From Singulisphaera sp. GP187 (GTDB lineage Bacteria; Planctomycetota; Planctomycetia; Gemmatales; Gemmataceae), in contig CAMDQN010000050.1 in the NCBI GenBank assembly GCA_945905925.1, forward strand, positions 1 to 44,773: a DNA stretch of 44,773 nucleotides, in the 5' to 3' direction. The first letter of the stretch is position 1. Each line of letters opens with the position of its first letter. The notes below the pieces were generated by a model. It searched no databases. It had not been told where the DNA came from and was given only the letters and a program-made list of their open reading frames with translations. Positions 9,801 to 16,765 of this stretch are shown here, in pieces. A program made the position numbers and the translations under genes.

Positions 9801-9963
9801 TCGCCGCGCCCTTGATGGAGTGGGCCGCGCGCATCAACTCTTCGAGCAGCGAGGGGTCACTGACGCGCGAATCGGCGGCCACGAGGCCGGCGCCGAGGGT
9901 GTCGGCGTGGGCCTTCACCTCTTCGCGGAAGAGTTCGAACATGGAAGCGTCGATACCGATCAT
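6820..9963 (-). CDS. Hybrid CheA/WspE-like histidine kinase with C-terminal receiver
   Basis: A 1047-aa hybrid chemosensory kinase. Domains in order: HPt with phospho-accepting His48 (AHSIKGAARIVG); a Pro/Gly-rich linker (about 142-223) encoded by palindromic repeats; a second HPt-like domain whose motif reads KQLRGAARLV, so the His is lost; a dimerisation region; and the ATPase core with N box HLIRNAIDHG (about 630), G1 SDDGTGVD and G2 GRGVGLD (about 728). A CheW-like domain and a receiver with Asp at about 973 (LLVSDIDMP) follow. The ATG at 9963 is chosen because it gives a 4-nt ATGA overlap with the preceding cheW-like stop; the frame stays open further upstream without homology. It should phosphorylate the CheB, the REC-PP2C protein and its own receiver, as WspE does. 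Confidence 0.93.
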   Translation of the reverse strand: MIGIDASMFELFREEVKAHADTLGAGLVAADSRVSDPSLLEELMRAAHSIKGAARIVGIDTAVRLAHVMEDALVAAQDGKIRLGPADIDILLRGSDVLAGLATLTPETIAKWETDNTVAVEQLEPLLIAVAEGKTPAPPAARQPLPPTPSAKKGGGDRESGAAGAVPSESASTASGTPPPFLGEGVGGRGSEGNPSPTPPLKGEGLNPAPPPFLGEGVGGRGSSAFPPVPTFEPANIPSASFVLRSDHSMLDLFREETREYLHAVAKAIPNLATDPTAADPVLECLKQLRGAARLVKCAPVADAATAIGAFLRATREAKTPFPPLAADWTRYALATFAGALTTDDETFHDWVGTSRAAIVTIADTFTRAAGERKPAPTPPPATVPSASPTPVAEPIIVPASGAAQGKEDAARVRPLSELYPDSVSDAPAAPVPLVRSFPDAPRDRGVGREIKPAAPLVTTPSSPPATEPVVRVSAQSLNRLMGLAGESLVQARWLPSFSTALLKLRKQHDQLASTLDATYHAAAGGMPPDQIAALLADTRRQWTTYRQELGEKTSSFDEHAARAEDLNARLYREVIASRMRPFGDGVHGLPRMVRDMARSLGKEAKLVIVGEHTEVDRDILEKLESPLSHLIRNAIDHGLETADVRTATSKPAGGTITLEARHRAGMLLVSVSDDGTGVDLNRIRKKIVERGLNSVEMVAKSTEAELLEFLFLPGFSTASEVTEFSGRGVGLDVVQDTIRKVGGNVRISTTRGAGTTFHLQLPLTLSVIRAVVIDVAGEPYAFPHTRIDRLIRVSRDEVKSIEHRQFVTVDGQNVGLVMAAQLLDMPAPMPTDAEVPVVLLSDGTGTYGLVVDAFRGEQDLVVRPLDARLGKVPNLSAAAILDDGAPVLIVDVEDLFRSMDQFIQTGSLVQCETRASEVDRKKRVLVVDDSITVREVERQLLLHKGYEVAVAVDGMDGWNKVRAEEYDLLVSDIDMPRMNGLQLVQAVRASDRLRELPVIIVSYKEREEDRIRGLEVGANAYLTKSSFHDNRFIDTVIDLIGAPNGR
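9296..9536. repeat. Cluster of four GGGGAGGG-type palindromic repeat units inside the cheA-like gene
   Basis: Four units in two inverted pairs: 9296-9336 (forward) with 9348-9384 (reverse), and 9392-9432 (forward) with 9494-9536 (reverse). The core is CCCTCCCCTAAGAAGGGAGG. The same core occurs at 16275-16407 and 35444-35537 between genes. Here it is read in frame on the minus strand, giving peptides such as PPPFLGEGVGGRG and SPTPPLKGEG. It lengthens the linker after the first HPt domain without breaking the frame. Confidence 0.9.
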
Positions 9964-10631
9964 CGGAGTCGCTCCCGCAGGGTTTGAAACAGTCGCGCGT
10001 CGTCGAGCAGGCCAACCGACCGGTTCGCGTGCGGGAACACCCCGCGGGTCAGCCGCCCGTGCGACCGCGCCAGTGTCGGCGCGGCGCTCGTGAGGTCCGG
10101 GAGCAGCACGCGGTGAACCTGATCGACTTCGTCGGCCGCGAACACCCAGCCCTCGGTCTCGCGCCGGATCACGACCAACCGGGCCAGGTCCGGGTCGGTG
10201 TTTGGGGGGGCGGTGACGCCGAGAATCAGGTCGAGGCGCATGCAGAGGTGGAGTTCGCCACGGATGTTCGCCATCCCCGAGAGCAGCCCGGCGCGGTGCG
10301 GGATTCGGTGCAGGGTGCGCGGGCGTGTGACCTCGACGAGAACCGTGACCGGCAGCGCGAGCCACTCGTTGCCGAGGCGGAACACAAGGACACTCGATTC
10401 GTCGCCTTCGCGGTCCTCGTCGCGAGCCGAGAGTCGGGCTGTCCACTCGGAGAGGTATCCCTCGGGGGACGGCGCGTCGAGGAACCGCCGGCCGGCGGCG
10501 GCGAACACCGGGCAGTTGTTACAGTGCGTGACCTTGAGCAACTCCGGGCACGACCGGTCGCCGCGCACGCCGATGAGGTTCCAGCATTGGGGGTCTCCCG
10601 GGACGATCACGTCAAGCGCGCGAGCGATCAT
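9960..10631 (-). CDS. CheW/WspD-like scaffold protein with Cys-rich N-terminus
   Basis: A 223-aa protein with a CheW domain at about 80-215 that couples receptor to kinase. The N-terminal 50 residues carry a cysteine pattern (CWNLIGVRGD, SCPELL, HCNNCPVF) which, from memory, is typical of WspD-type CheW proteins and absent from ordinary CheW. This may be a metal-binding or structural knot. The ATG at 10631 overlaps the cheR-like stop by 4 nt (ATGA), and its own stop overlaps the cheA-like start the same way, implying translational coupling. Two different CheW proteins flanking cheR is the wspB-wspC-wspD order. Confidence 0.9.
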   Translation of the reverse strand: MIARALDVIVPGDPQCWNLIGVRGDRSCPELLKVTHCNNCPVFAAAGRRFLDAPSPEGYLSEWTARLSARDEDREGDESSVLVFRLGNEWLALPVTVLVEVTRPRTLHRIPHRAGLLSGMANIRGELHLCMRLDLILGVTAPPNTDPDLARLVVIRRETEGWVFAADEVDQVHRVLLPDLTSAAPTLARSHGRLTRGVFPHANRSVGLLDDARLFQTLRERLR

Positions 10632-11800
10632 GTTCCCTCCGGGGCGAGCCGCGCAAGGTGGTTGCGTAAGGCGGTGGCCCGAGCCTCGTAGCCGCGGCGC
10701 TCGCACAGCCCGATCATGTGGCTGATCGCTTCAATGTGGTCGGGGGCGAGGTAGAGCGCCTTGCCGAACGCGTCGTAGGCCGCGTCCGCGTTCCCGGCGG
10801 CAAGGTGAACCACGCCCAGAAGCGAGAACGCGTCGGCGTTGCTGGGGCGCTCGCGGATCAGGTTTTCGCTGGCGACCCGCGCCTCGGCGAGTTGGCCGGA
10901 GTCCGCGAGCCGGCGCGCCGCCGCGAGTGTGGTCGTGGCGGCTGGGGCCACCGCGGGCGCCGGGGCGGCTAGTGTGGGCGCGGCGAGCGGGGCGTGGGTC
11001 TTCGAGGGCGAGACGGCGGCGGGAAGCCCGTTTCGTTTGTAGAGACCGAACTCGGCCGACCCTTCGGGGACGAACCGCCCAGGCGGGAGTCGGTCGGCCT
11101 CGGCTGGCGTGACGCACAACCGGCCGTCGGGCGCGAGCAGTCGGTCGATGTTCGCCATTGCTCGCTGCTTGGCGTCGGGTGTGAAGTAGATGAACACGTT
11201 GCGGCACAGGATCAGGTCGTAGGGTCGTTCGTATTCCAGGAACTGCGGGTCCGTGAGGTTGCCAGTGCGGAACCGGACCGCGGCGCGGATGCGAGGGATT
11301 ACTTCCCAGTTGTCGCCCGTCTTGCGGAAGTACGCGGGTCGCGGGTCTGGGCCGGGTTCGCGGAACGCGGACGGGGAGTACCGCGCCTCGGCGGCTCGCA
11401 CGAGGTTCCGCTCGGACAGGTCGATCGCGTCGATCGTGGCCCCGCCGGAGTTCTTCAGGGGTGATTGGAACGTCATCGCCAACGAGTACGGCTCCTCGCC
11501 AGTGCTGCACGGAGCGCTGAGAACCCGCACGCCGCGCCCGAGGCCGACCACGAACGCGGCGAGTCGGTCGAACAGCGCGTGCCCGCCGCGGAAGAACCAC
11601 GTCTCGGGCACCACCATTTCGATCGCGAGCGCATCGCGTTCGCTCGCCTCGGTCATAAGCCGGGCCACATAGAGCGACGGGTCCGTAATTCCGCGAGCGA
11701 TCATGCGAATTTCGATGGCGCGGACCAGGACGTTCGGTCCCAGAGACGCGGCGTCTAGCCCCAACCGCTCGCGGACGACCTTTTCGACGGCAGCGATCAC
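10628..11800 (-). CDS. CheR/WspC-like chemoreceptor methyltransferase with C-terminal TPR
   Basis: A 390-aa protein: CheR N-terminal helical domain (1-75), an S-adenosylmethionine-binding methyltransferase core (about 80-265, motif SAPCSTGEEPYSLAM, later LILCRNVFIYF), an Ala/Pro linker, and TPR repeats (about 290-380). It would methylate glutamates of the operon's receptor; the TPR part probably docks partners, as in WspC. The start is read as GTG at 11798-11800 because this GTG overlaps the upstream cheW-like stop (GTGA). The frame stays open further upstream, but there it only covers the antisense of cheW-like coding sequence. Confidence 0.92.
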   Translation of the reverse strand: MIAAVEKVVRERLGLDAASLGPNVLVRAIEIRMIARGITDPSLYVARLMTEASERDALAIEMVVPETWFFRGGHALFDRLAAFVVGLGRGVRVLSAPCSTGEEPYSLAMTFQSPLKNSGGATIDAIDLSERNLVRAAEARYSPSAFREPGPDPRPAYFRKTGDNWEVIPRIRAAVRFRTGNLTDPQFLEYERPYDLILCRNVFIYFTPDAKQRAMANIDRLLAPDGRLCVTPAEADRLPPGRFVPEGSAEFGLYKRNGLPAAVSPSKTHAPLAAPTLAAPAPAVAPAATTTLAAARRLADSGQLAEARVASENLIRERPSNADAFSLLGVVHLAAGNADAAYDAFGKALYLAPDHIEAISHMIGLCERRGYEARATALRNHLARLAPEGT

Positions 11801-12258
11801 GATGCGAACCCCACTTCGATCAGCCCACCGGACCCGGCCGCGACTTGCGCGAGCAGCCAGTCCGGGTCGAGGAGGCGAAGGATCCCCTGTCCGTCGGCGA
11901 GCGCCGGGCCGAGGCTCGGGCGCCCGGGCGGACCGGGGATTGGCTGGGCGATACCGGGGCGAATCTCGCGGATCTCGGCCACCTGCGTCGCGAGCAACCC
12001 GACGAGCGATTCGGGTACGTCGAGCGGATACGGGAATAGGATGATGCGGCTGCTCAGGTGCATCGGGCACTCGCCGACCCCCGCGAGCGCGTGCAAATCG
12101 ACGACCGGAACGACTCGCCCGTGGTACACGAACACGCCCGCGACCCACCCCGGCGCGCCTTGCACCGCGGTGAGTTGCACGCGTGGCACGACCTCGCGGA
12201 CGCGGCGCACGTCCACCGCGACTTTGTCCGGGCCGACCTGGAAGACAAGCCCCAACAT
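11797..12258 (-). CDS. CheW/WspB-like coupling protein
   Basis: A 153-aa CheW-domain protein: the start LGLVFQVGPDKVAVDVRRV, the VAGVFVYHGRVVPVVDL core and the C-terminal strand match the family fold. It links the receptor to the hybrid kinase. It lies between the receptor gene (126 bp upstream, across a half palindromic element) and the cheR-like gene (GTGA overlap). Length is typical for a minimal CheW. Unlike the second CheW of the operon, it has no N-terminal cysteine extension. Confidence 0.92.
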   Translation of the reverse strand: MLGLVFQVGPDKVAVDVRRVREVVPRVQLTAVQGAPGWVAGVFVYHGRVVPVVDLHALAGVGECPMHLSSRIILFPYPLDVPESLVGLLATQVAEIREIRPGIAQPIPGPPGRPSLGPALADGQGILRLLDPDWLLAQVAAGSGGLIEVGFAS

Positions 12259-12324
12259 CGTCAGTGGCCCTTCGTCAGGAGTCTATTTGCCCCAGGAATT
12301 CGTTCTTGGTGCGACGAGTTTCGC

Positions 12325-12356
12325 CCCCTCCGGGGCGAACGCTAAACGGCCTTTCC
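12325..12356. repeat. Half palindromic element, CCTCCGGGG...GCTAAACG family
   Basis: The sequence around 12325-12356 contains a CCTCCGGGGCGAACGCTAAACG-like string that matches one arm of the elements at 26984-27059 and 30386-30485. The partner arm is not obvious, so this is a solitary or decayed unit. It sits between the cheW-like start and the receptor stop. Confidence 0.6.
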
Positions 12357-12383
12357 ACTTTCCCAACGACCGAGAACCAACGA

Positions 12384-14039
12384 TTAAGTTTTGAACTGCG
12401 CAATCTCCTCGTTCAGTCCTTCGACCGAGGCGCGGAGGTGCGCGGCGGTCTTCTCGAACTCCTTCACCGACTGTGCGCTGCGGTGGGTTGCGTCCGCGAT
12501 CTGTGTCATCGCGTCGTTGATCTGCTGCGCACCGGTCGTCTGGTTCCGCATCCCCTCGTTCACCAAACTGAACCGCCCGCTCAAGCTCTGCACCTCGGTG
12601 ATGATCTCCCACGTCATCTGGTTGATCTTCGTCACCTGCCCCACGCCGGACCGCACCTCGTCGGCGAATTTGTCCATTTGCATCACGCCAGCACTCACCG
12701 CATCCTGCATCTGCCGCACCATCGTTTCGATGTCCAGTGTGGCGACCGCGGTCTGGTCCGCGAGGCGGCGGATTTCGCGCGCGACTACCAAGAACCCGCG
12801 ACCGTACTCGCCGGCCTTTTCCGCTTCGATCGCGGCGTTGATCGACAACAGGTTGGTCTGGTCCGCGACCTTCGTGATGGTCGTTACTACCGCGTTGATG
12901 CTATCGGCCTTCTCTCGAATCATACCCAGTTTCGTGGAAACACTCGCGGTCGACTCCACCAAGTTCTTCATTTCGGTCGCCATCTTGGTCGTGTTGTCGC
13001 GCCCGCTGGTGGCGAGATCGGCCGCGTGAGTGGCGGTCTGGCTCACCTCGTTCATCGTGCCGGACAGGTCTTTGCTCGTCGCGGACACCTGGCGCACGGA
13101 GGCTGCGACTTCCGTCGTGGAGGCGCTGAGGTTGTTGACTGTTTGTTCCTGGGTTCTCGCGTTCGTGGCGATCTGCGAGGCGATGGAGAGCAACTGGAGA
13201 CTGGACTCGCGCGCCTTGCTCACAATGCCCTGAATTTTGCCCACGACGGCGTTAATGCCTTCGGCCATTTGCCCCATCTCGTCCTTGCCCTCGACCGCGA
13301 GCCGCTTGGTCAAGTCACCGGCTCCGCTCGCCATTTGCCTGATGCGTTCGATCAGGTGGTCCGCCGACTGGGTGATGCTTCGGATGATGTACCACCCGAT
13401 CAAACCAAAGAACCCGAGTGCCGCGAACGCGACTACGAGGGTCACGCCCTGCCAGAAGTTGATCTGGGTCACGGCGCGGGCCTCTTCGATGTCCGTGGCA
13501 GCTTCTTCTCGCTTGGCGGCCTCCTGGATGAGCCGGCTCTGTTCCCGGTAGACCGGTGCAATCTGTTCCCGGAGTACCTTCGTGGCTTTCGTCCTCGCTG
13601 CGGCATCGCCCTTGGTGAGGGGCAAATAGTCCTCGTTCGCGAGTCGGAAGAAATCGACCGCCGGCTGGTGGGCGGTGACCTCGATGGTCTGGCGGGCCGG
13701 ATGGTCTCGCGCCAGTTTCTGTAGCCAGAGATCGCGGCTCTGCAGGTACTGTGTTTCGTATTCCTTGAACAGTGTTGTGAGTCGGCGGAGTTCGGCCGCG
13801 TCGGTGGTCACTTCCATTTCGTGAAGCATCAGGTAGGGTCGGCCGATCAGCAGCGGCGGCGGCAGCATGTCGATGACCAGATCCTTCCGCTGGGTTAACC
13901 CCTTGTGGACGGAACCGCCGATGCTGTACTGGCCGAGCAGGTAGGATCTCACACCGAGGACGGCCGCCATCGTGATGGTGTACGCGATCAACAGGGTGTG
14001 GAGTTTGGTGCGCAGCGAGACATCGTTGAGGCGAAGCAT
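12384..14039 (-). CDS. Methyl-accepting chemotaxis protein (WspA-like receptor)
   Basis: A 551-aa transmembrane receptor. A first membrane helix (about 13-35) is followed by a mainly helical ligand-binding region of about 165 aa. A second membrane helix (about 200-222), a HAMP domain and a long coiled-coil signalling domain complete it. The conserved hairpin tip INAAIEAEKAGEYGRGFLVVA lies near residue 400. The sensory region is long enough for a four-helix bundle but I cannot name a ligand; Wsp receptors respond to surface contact. No C-terminal CheR-docking pentapeptide is visible (the protein ends EEIAQFKT). It is the only receptor in the operon, 130 bp after the REC-PP2C gene. Confidence 0.94.
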   Translation of the reverse strand: MLRLNDVSLRTKLHTLLIAYTITMAAVLGVRSYLLGQYSIGGSVHKGLTQRKDLVIDMLPPPLLIGRPYLMLHEMEVTTDAAELRRLTTLFKEYETQYLQSRDLWLQKLARDHPARQTIEVTAHQPAVDFFRLANEDYLPLTKGDAAARTKATKVLREQIAPVYREQSRLIQEAAKREEAATDIEEARAVTQINFWQGVTLVVAFAALGFFGLIGWYIIRSITQSADHLIERIRQMASGAGDLTKRLAVEGKDEMGQMAEGINAVVGKIQGIVSKARESSLQLLSIASQIATNARTQEQTVNNLSASTTEVAASVRQVSATSKDLSGTMNEVSQTATHAADLATSGRDNTTKMATEMKNLVESTASVSTKLGMIREKADSINAVVTTITKVADQTNLLSINAAIEAEKAGEYGRGFLVVAREIRRLADQTAVATLDIETMVRQMQDAVSAGVMQMDKFADEVRSGVGQVTKINQMTWEIITEVQSLSGRFSLVNEGMRNQTTGAQQINDAMTQIADATHRSAQSVKEFEKTAAHLRASVEGLNEEIAQFKT

Positions 14040-14169
14040 GGGTGCGAGCCCGTGTTGGTGCGGGAGTCCTGCACAGGCGATAGTACCCGGCCGGCGGTAT
14101 CAGTCCAGCGAGTTAACCCAAACACCGGAATTTACCCACTTTAAGCGCTTGCGCCGACGGTATAAGCGC

Positions 14170-15330
14170 TCAGAACCGAACGTCCATCATCGAGAAGTCG
14201 TCCGCGAGAACCTCCTTGCCACCGAGCGCGCGGACGTAGTCCAGGTGCCGGCCGATCAGGTCGCCGGGCACCCCGAGTTCGATCTGGAGGTGCTCCAGGA
14301 ACTCCGAAAACGGCCACATCGAACCGTCAACCTTCTCGATCTCCAAAATACCGTCGCTGAACACGAGGAGGCGTGCACCCTCGGTGAGGGTCACGGTTCG
14401 CGTATCGAAGGGCATCTCCGGCATCATGCCGACAGCCGGTGAATCGGCTTCGAGCGAGTGGAACGTGCCGCCGGACAATAGCAGTGCGGGCGGGTGGCCG
14501 GCGTTACAGTACGCGAGCGTCTTGCTCGCGGGCTTGTACACCCCGTACCAGATGGTGAAGTACTTGCCGTCCTGCCGGTCCATCTGGAACATGTCGTTGA
14601 GCTTGGTGACGACCGCGCCGGGGTCACGCGGGTCGGCGCCCGGGATCGAGTTGGACGAGAGCACGTTCCCGGCCGACACCGCGAGCAGCGCGGAGCCGAC
14701 GCCGTGCCCGCTCACGTCCAGCAGGTACAGCGCGAGGTGTTTCTTGTCGATCCAGTGGTAGCCGAACATGTCGCCCGCGAGTTGCGTGGACGGCACGAAC
14801 TTCCACGCGACCTTGATCGCGCCGGTGGTGAGCGGGGCGGGCAGAAGCGACTGAACGTAGCGTGCGGCGCGAGCCAGTTCCGCGGCCACTTCACGCTGGG
14901 TCTCCGCGAGTTCCTGGTACGCTTCGTTCCGCTCCAACAGCGCGACGTAGCCTTTCGAGTGGTACTTGATGCGGGCCACGACTTCCAGTTTGTCGGGCAA
15001 CTTCACCATGTAGTCGCTGGCGCCGAGGCTGAACGCCTTCGCCTTGACGGTCGGGTCTTCCTTGCTGGAAAGCACGATGAGCGGCACTTCGCGTGTGCCG
15101 GGGTTGGCGCGGAAGTATTTGACCAACTGAAGCCCGTCGATATCGGGCATCACGAGGTCTTGCAGAATGACGGTGGGCTTGAACTCGTTGGCGATGTCAA
15201 TGGCGGCGGCCGGGTCGGGGCAGAACCGGAATTCGAGTGTCGGTTCGTCGGCGAGCATTCGGCGCACGGTTTCGCCGACCATCGGTTGGTCGTCGACGAG
15301 CAGAACCTTGATGGGGTGGGCTTCGAGCAT
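14170..15330 (-). CDS. Response regulator with PP2C/RsbU-type serine phosphatase output
   Basis: A 386-aa protein: receiver (1-125, acidic pair DD13-14, phospho-acceptor Asp58 in VILQDLVMP, Lys in YMVKLPD), a short coiled-coil linker, and a SpoIIE/RsbU PP2C phosphatase (about 150-386). Metal-binding PP2C motifs seen are GDMFGYHWID, LDVSGHGVGSAL, NAGHPP, FSDGI and ADDFS. The receiver strings KPTVILQDLVMP, IVLSSKEDP, SDYMVKLPD and VARIKYHS closely resemble the receiver of WspR as I know it, but WspR carries a GGDEF domain instead. The likely output is dephosphorylation of an anti-sigma-factor antagonist. The start at 15330 is chosen because the receiver begins 8 residues later. It is the first gene of the operon. 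Confidence 0.92.
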   Translation of the reverse strand: MLEAHPIKVLLVDDQPMVGETVRRMLADEPTLEFRFCPDPAAAIDIANEFKPTVILQDLVMPDIDGLQLVKYFRANPGTREVPLIVLSSKEDPTVKAKAFSLGASDYMVKLPDKLEVVARIKYHSKGYVALLERNEAYQELAETQREVAAELARAARYVQSLLPAPLTTGAIKVAWKFVPSTQLAGDMFGYHWIDKKHLALYLLDVSGHGVGSALLAVSAGNVLSSNSIPGADPRDPGAVVTKLNDMFQMDRQDGKYFTIWYGVYKPASKTLAYCNAGHPPALLLSGGTFHSLEADSPAVGMMPEMPFDTRTVTLTEGARLLVFSDGILEIEKVDGSMWPFSEFLEHLQIELGVPGDLIGRHLDYVRALGGKEVLADDFSMMDVRF

Positions 15331-15412
15331 CGGCCTATTTGACTCTGATAAACTGGGTAAGGGAAGAGATAGTTTAGCTACGAGCCACCAGACTGCACCT
15401 GGTAAAGCGATT

Positions 15413-16339
15413 ATGTCGGTTCTGCGGCGCGATTTGTGGCTGGGGCAGCGGGCCGCGTACCTCGCGCGTGTCGCGCAGTGGGCGGAGGACCGCACCGCGC
15501 GGATGGCTCGCGGCCAGAAGCACCCGGTCTACGATTTCCTGTTCGAGTACTACTCGTGGCGCCCGGCGCACCTACTCCGATGGACGCCGGGCTTCGGCGT
15601 GCCACTCGAAGGCGCGACCCGCGAGGATATCGCGTGGGCCGAGTTTATTTCTAGTGACAACGGGCTGTCACTGCCCGCGAGTGCATTCCCGGAACACCGC
15701 GTCTCGTACCTCCGGTGGGCGGTCGAGTACCTCGGTGCGGTTCTGTTGCGCGAGCCATCGTTCGCGTGTTTGGGGCTGCACGAGTGGGCGATGGTGTACC
15801 GCGACCTCCAAGTACGGCACCCCGACGTTCCGCTTCGCTTGTCGCGCGACGAAACGGACGCGGTGGTGGACTCGCAGCGGCTGTGCTGTACGCATTACGA
15901 CGCGTTTCGCTTCTTCACGCCGGCCGCAGTGCCACTGAACCGCTGGGAACTCACGCGGGCCGCAACCCCTGAGCACGACCAACCGGGTTGCATCCACGCG
16001 AACATGGACCTGTACAAGTTCGCGTTCAAGATTGCGCCATTCTGTCCCTCTGAAGTGGTCGCGGACGCATTCGAGGTGGCGCGGTTCGCACGCGAGATCG
16101 ACATGCGCGCCAGTCCCTACGACCTGAGTGCGTACGGCTTCGCGCCGATCAGGGTCGAAACGCGAACCGGGCGCGAGGAGTACGTCGAGTTGCAGCGCGG
16201 AGTGTACCTGCGGGCGCAACCGGTGCGCGAGCGTGTGCTCGATGTTTACGCGAGCTTGCTTGGCGCTGCGAGAAGAAACCTCTCCCCCCAACCCCCTCCC
16301 CTAAGAAGGGAGGGGGCTTCAGACATTTGCACTTCGTAA
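15413..16339 (+). CDS. Conserved protein usually annotated as 3-methyladenine DNA glycosylase
   Basis: A 308-aa protein. Conserved blocks include HPVYDFLFEYYSWRP, LHEWAMVYRD, THYDAFRFFTP, QPGCIHANMDLYKFAFK and EIDMRASPYDLSAYGF. These match a family that genome pipelines label 3-methyladenine DNA glycosylase, chiefly in actinobacteria. I do not know of biochemical proof, so treat the function as provisional. The start at 15413 is chosen because an 82-bp divergent intergenic gap separates it from the REC-PP2C gene; the longer frame overlaps that gene. The last 22 or so residues (NLSPQPPPLRREG and following) come from a palindromic repeat, whose loop also supplies the TAA stop. Confidence 0.75.
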   Translation: MSVLRRDLWLGQRAAYLARVAQWAEDRTARMARGQKHPVYDFLFEYYSWRPAHLLRWTPGFGVPLEGATREDIAWAEFISSDNGLSLPASAFPEHRVSYLRWAVEYLGAVLLREPSFACLGLHEWAMVYRDLQVRHPDVPLRLSRDETDAVVDSQRLCCTHYDAFRFFTPAAVPLNRWELTRAATPEHDQPGCIHANMDLYKFAFKIAPFCPSEVVADAFEVARFAREIDMRASPYDLSAYGFAPIRVETRTGREEYVELQRGVYLRAQPVRERVLDVYASLLGAARRNLSPQPPPLRREGASDICTS

Positions 16340-16407
16340 ACGTTCACGGCGCTCGAAGGTTTGAAGCCCCCTCCCTTCTTAGGGGAGGGGGTTGGGGGAG
16401 AGGTTTC
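16275..16407. repeat. Large GGGGAGGG-family palindromic repeat
   Basis: Arms 16275-16321 and 16362-16407 are reverse complements except for one extra C in the left arm; the loop is 40 nt. Each arm also contains its own small hairpin (CCCTCCC...GGGAGGG). The left arm and loop are translated as the tail of the upstream gene. As a hairpin it would separate that transcript from the retron locus that begins at about 16439. Confidence 0.9.
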
Positions 16408-16438
16408 TTCGTCGCTGAAAAAATGCGCACTACGGCGC

Positions 16439-16467
16439 TTGCTCTCGCTTCTCACGTCGTTTACAAC
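16439..16467 (+). promoter_or_regulatory. Possible promoter of the retron locus
   Basis: TTGCTC at 16439-16444 and TACAAC at 16462-16467 are 17 nt apart, a weak sigma70-like match. Transcription would start near 16474, which coincides with the first base of the a1 arm of the proposed ncRNA (16473). The position is more persuasive than the hexamer scores. Confidence 0.4.
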
Positions 16468-16472
16468 CTCCC

Positions 16473-16748
16473 TACTTCCGAGACGCAGACGAGGGAAAAG
16501 TCGTTTAGCTCGCTGCTTTGCAGCAGGGTGATGTTGCGTCACCCGAGCGCTTGCCTTGCGATACGACTCGAGGAAGGCTGTTCCAGCACCGCTATCGCCG
16601 CCAGGGGGCCTGGTACGACATCGGTCTGGATCAACCCCGCGGTTCGTGGTTCCGATGTCGTACCAGGCCCCCTGGCGGCGGCGGTGCCGTGAGCCTTCCG
16701 CGATCCAGGTTAGGTAGTAGACGCGTCCCTCGTCTGCTCTCGGAAGTA
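16473..16748 (+). ncRNA. Putative retron ncRNA (a1-msr-msd-a2)
   Basis: The layout is as expected for a retron template RNA. The a1 arm 16473-16496 pairs with the a2 arm 16726-16748 over 23 bp with a single bulged C. After a1 comes TTTAGC; the G at 16508 is the candidate branching guanosine. Two small msr-like hairpins follow: 16512-16524 (5-bp stem, TTT loop) and 16526-16544 (6-bp stem, 7-nt loop). Then comes a long msd-like hairpin, 16572-16699, of 44 paired bases: 8 bp, an internal loop, 7 bp, a 3-nt bulge, then a perfect 29-bp core 16596-16624/16652-16680 with a 27-nt loop. The a2 arm ends 4 nt before an AGGAG ribosome-binding site for the gene at 16766. The retron-type RT is encoded 12.3 kb downstream in the same direction. 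The structure is seen; the function is inferred. Confidence 0.75.
16572..16699 (+). other. msd-like long hairpin inside the ncRNA
   Basis: The 5' stem 16572-16579 pairs with 16692-16699, 16586-16592 with 16681-16687, and 16596-16624 with 16652-16680. The terminal loop is 16625-16651. If reverse transcribed from near a2, the DNA product would be roughly 130-150 nt, within the range known for msDNA. Confidence 0.65.
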
Positions 16749-16765
16749 AATCAGGAGCCTCTCCG

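Noticed and set aside
8744-10093. 449-aa plus-strand frame opposite the cheA-like gene
   Set aside because: Low-complexity Ala/Ser/Arg composition, no motif, antisense to a clearly conserved kinase.
16275-16407. Repeat block as part of the retron ncRNA
   Set aside because: The same element occurs at unrelated sites (9296-9536 and 35444-35537) and lies upstream of the putative promoter.
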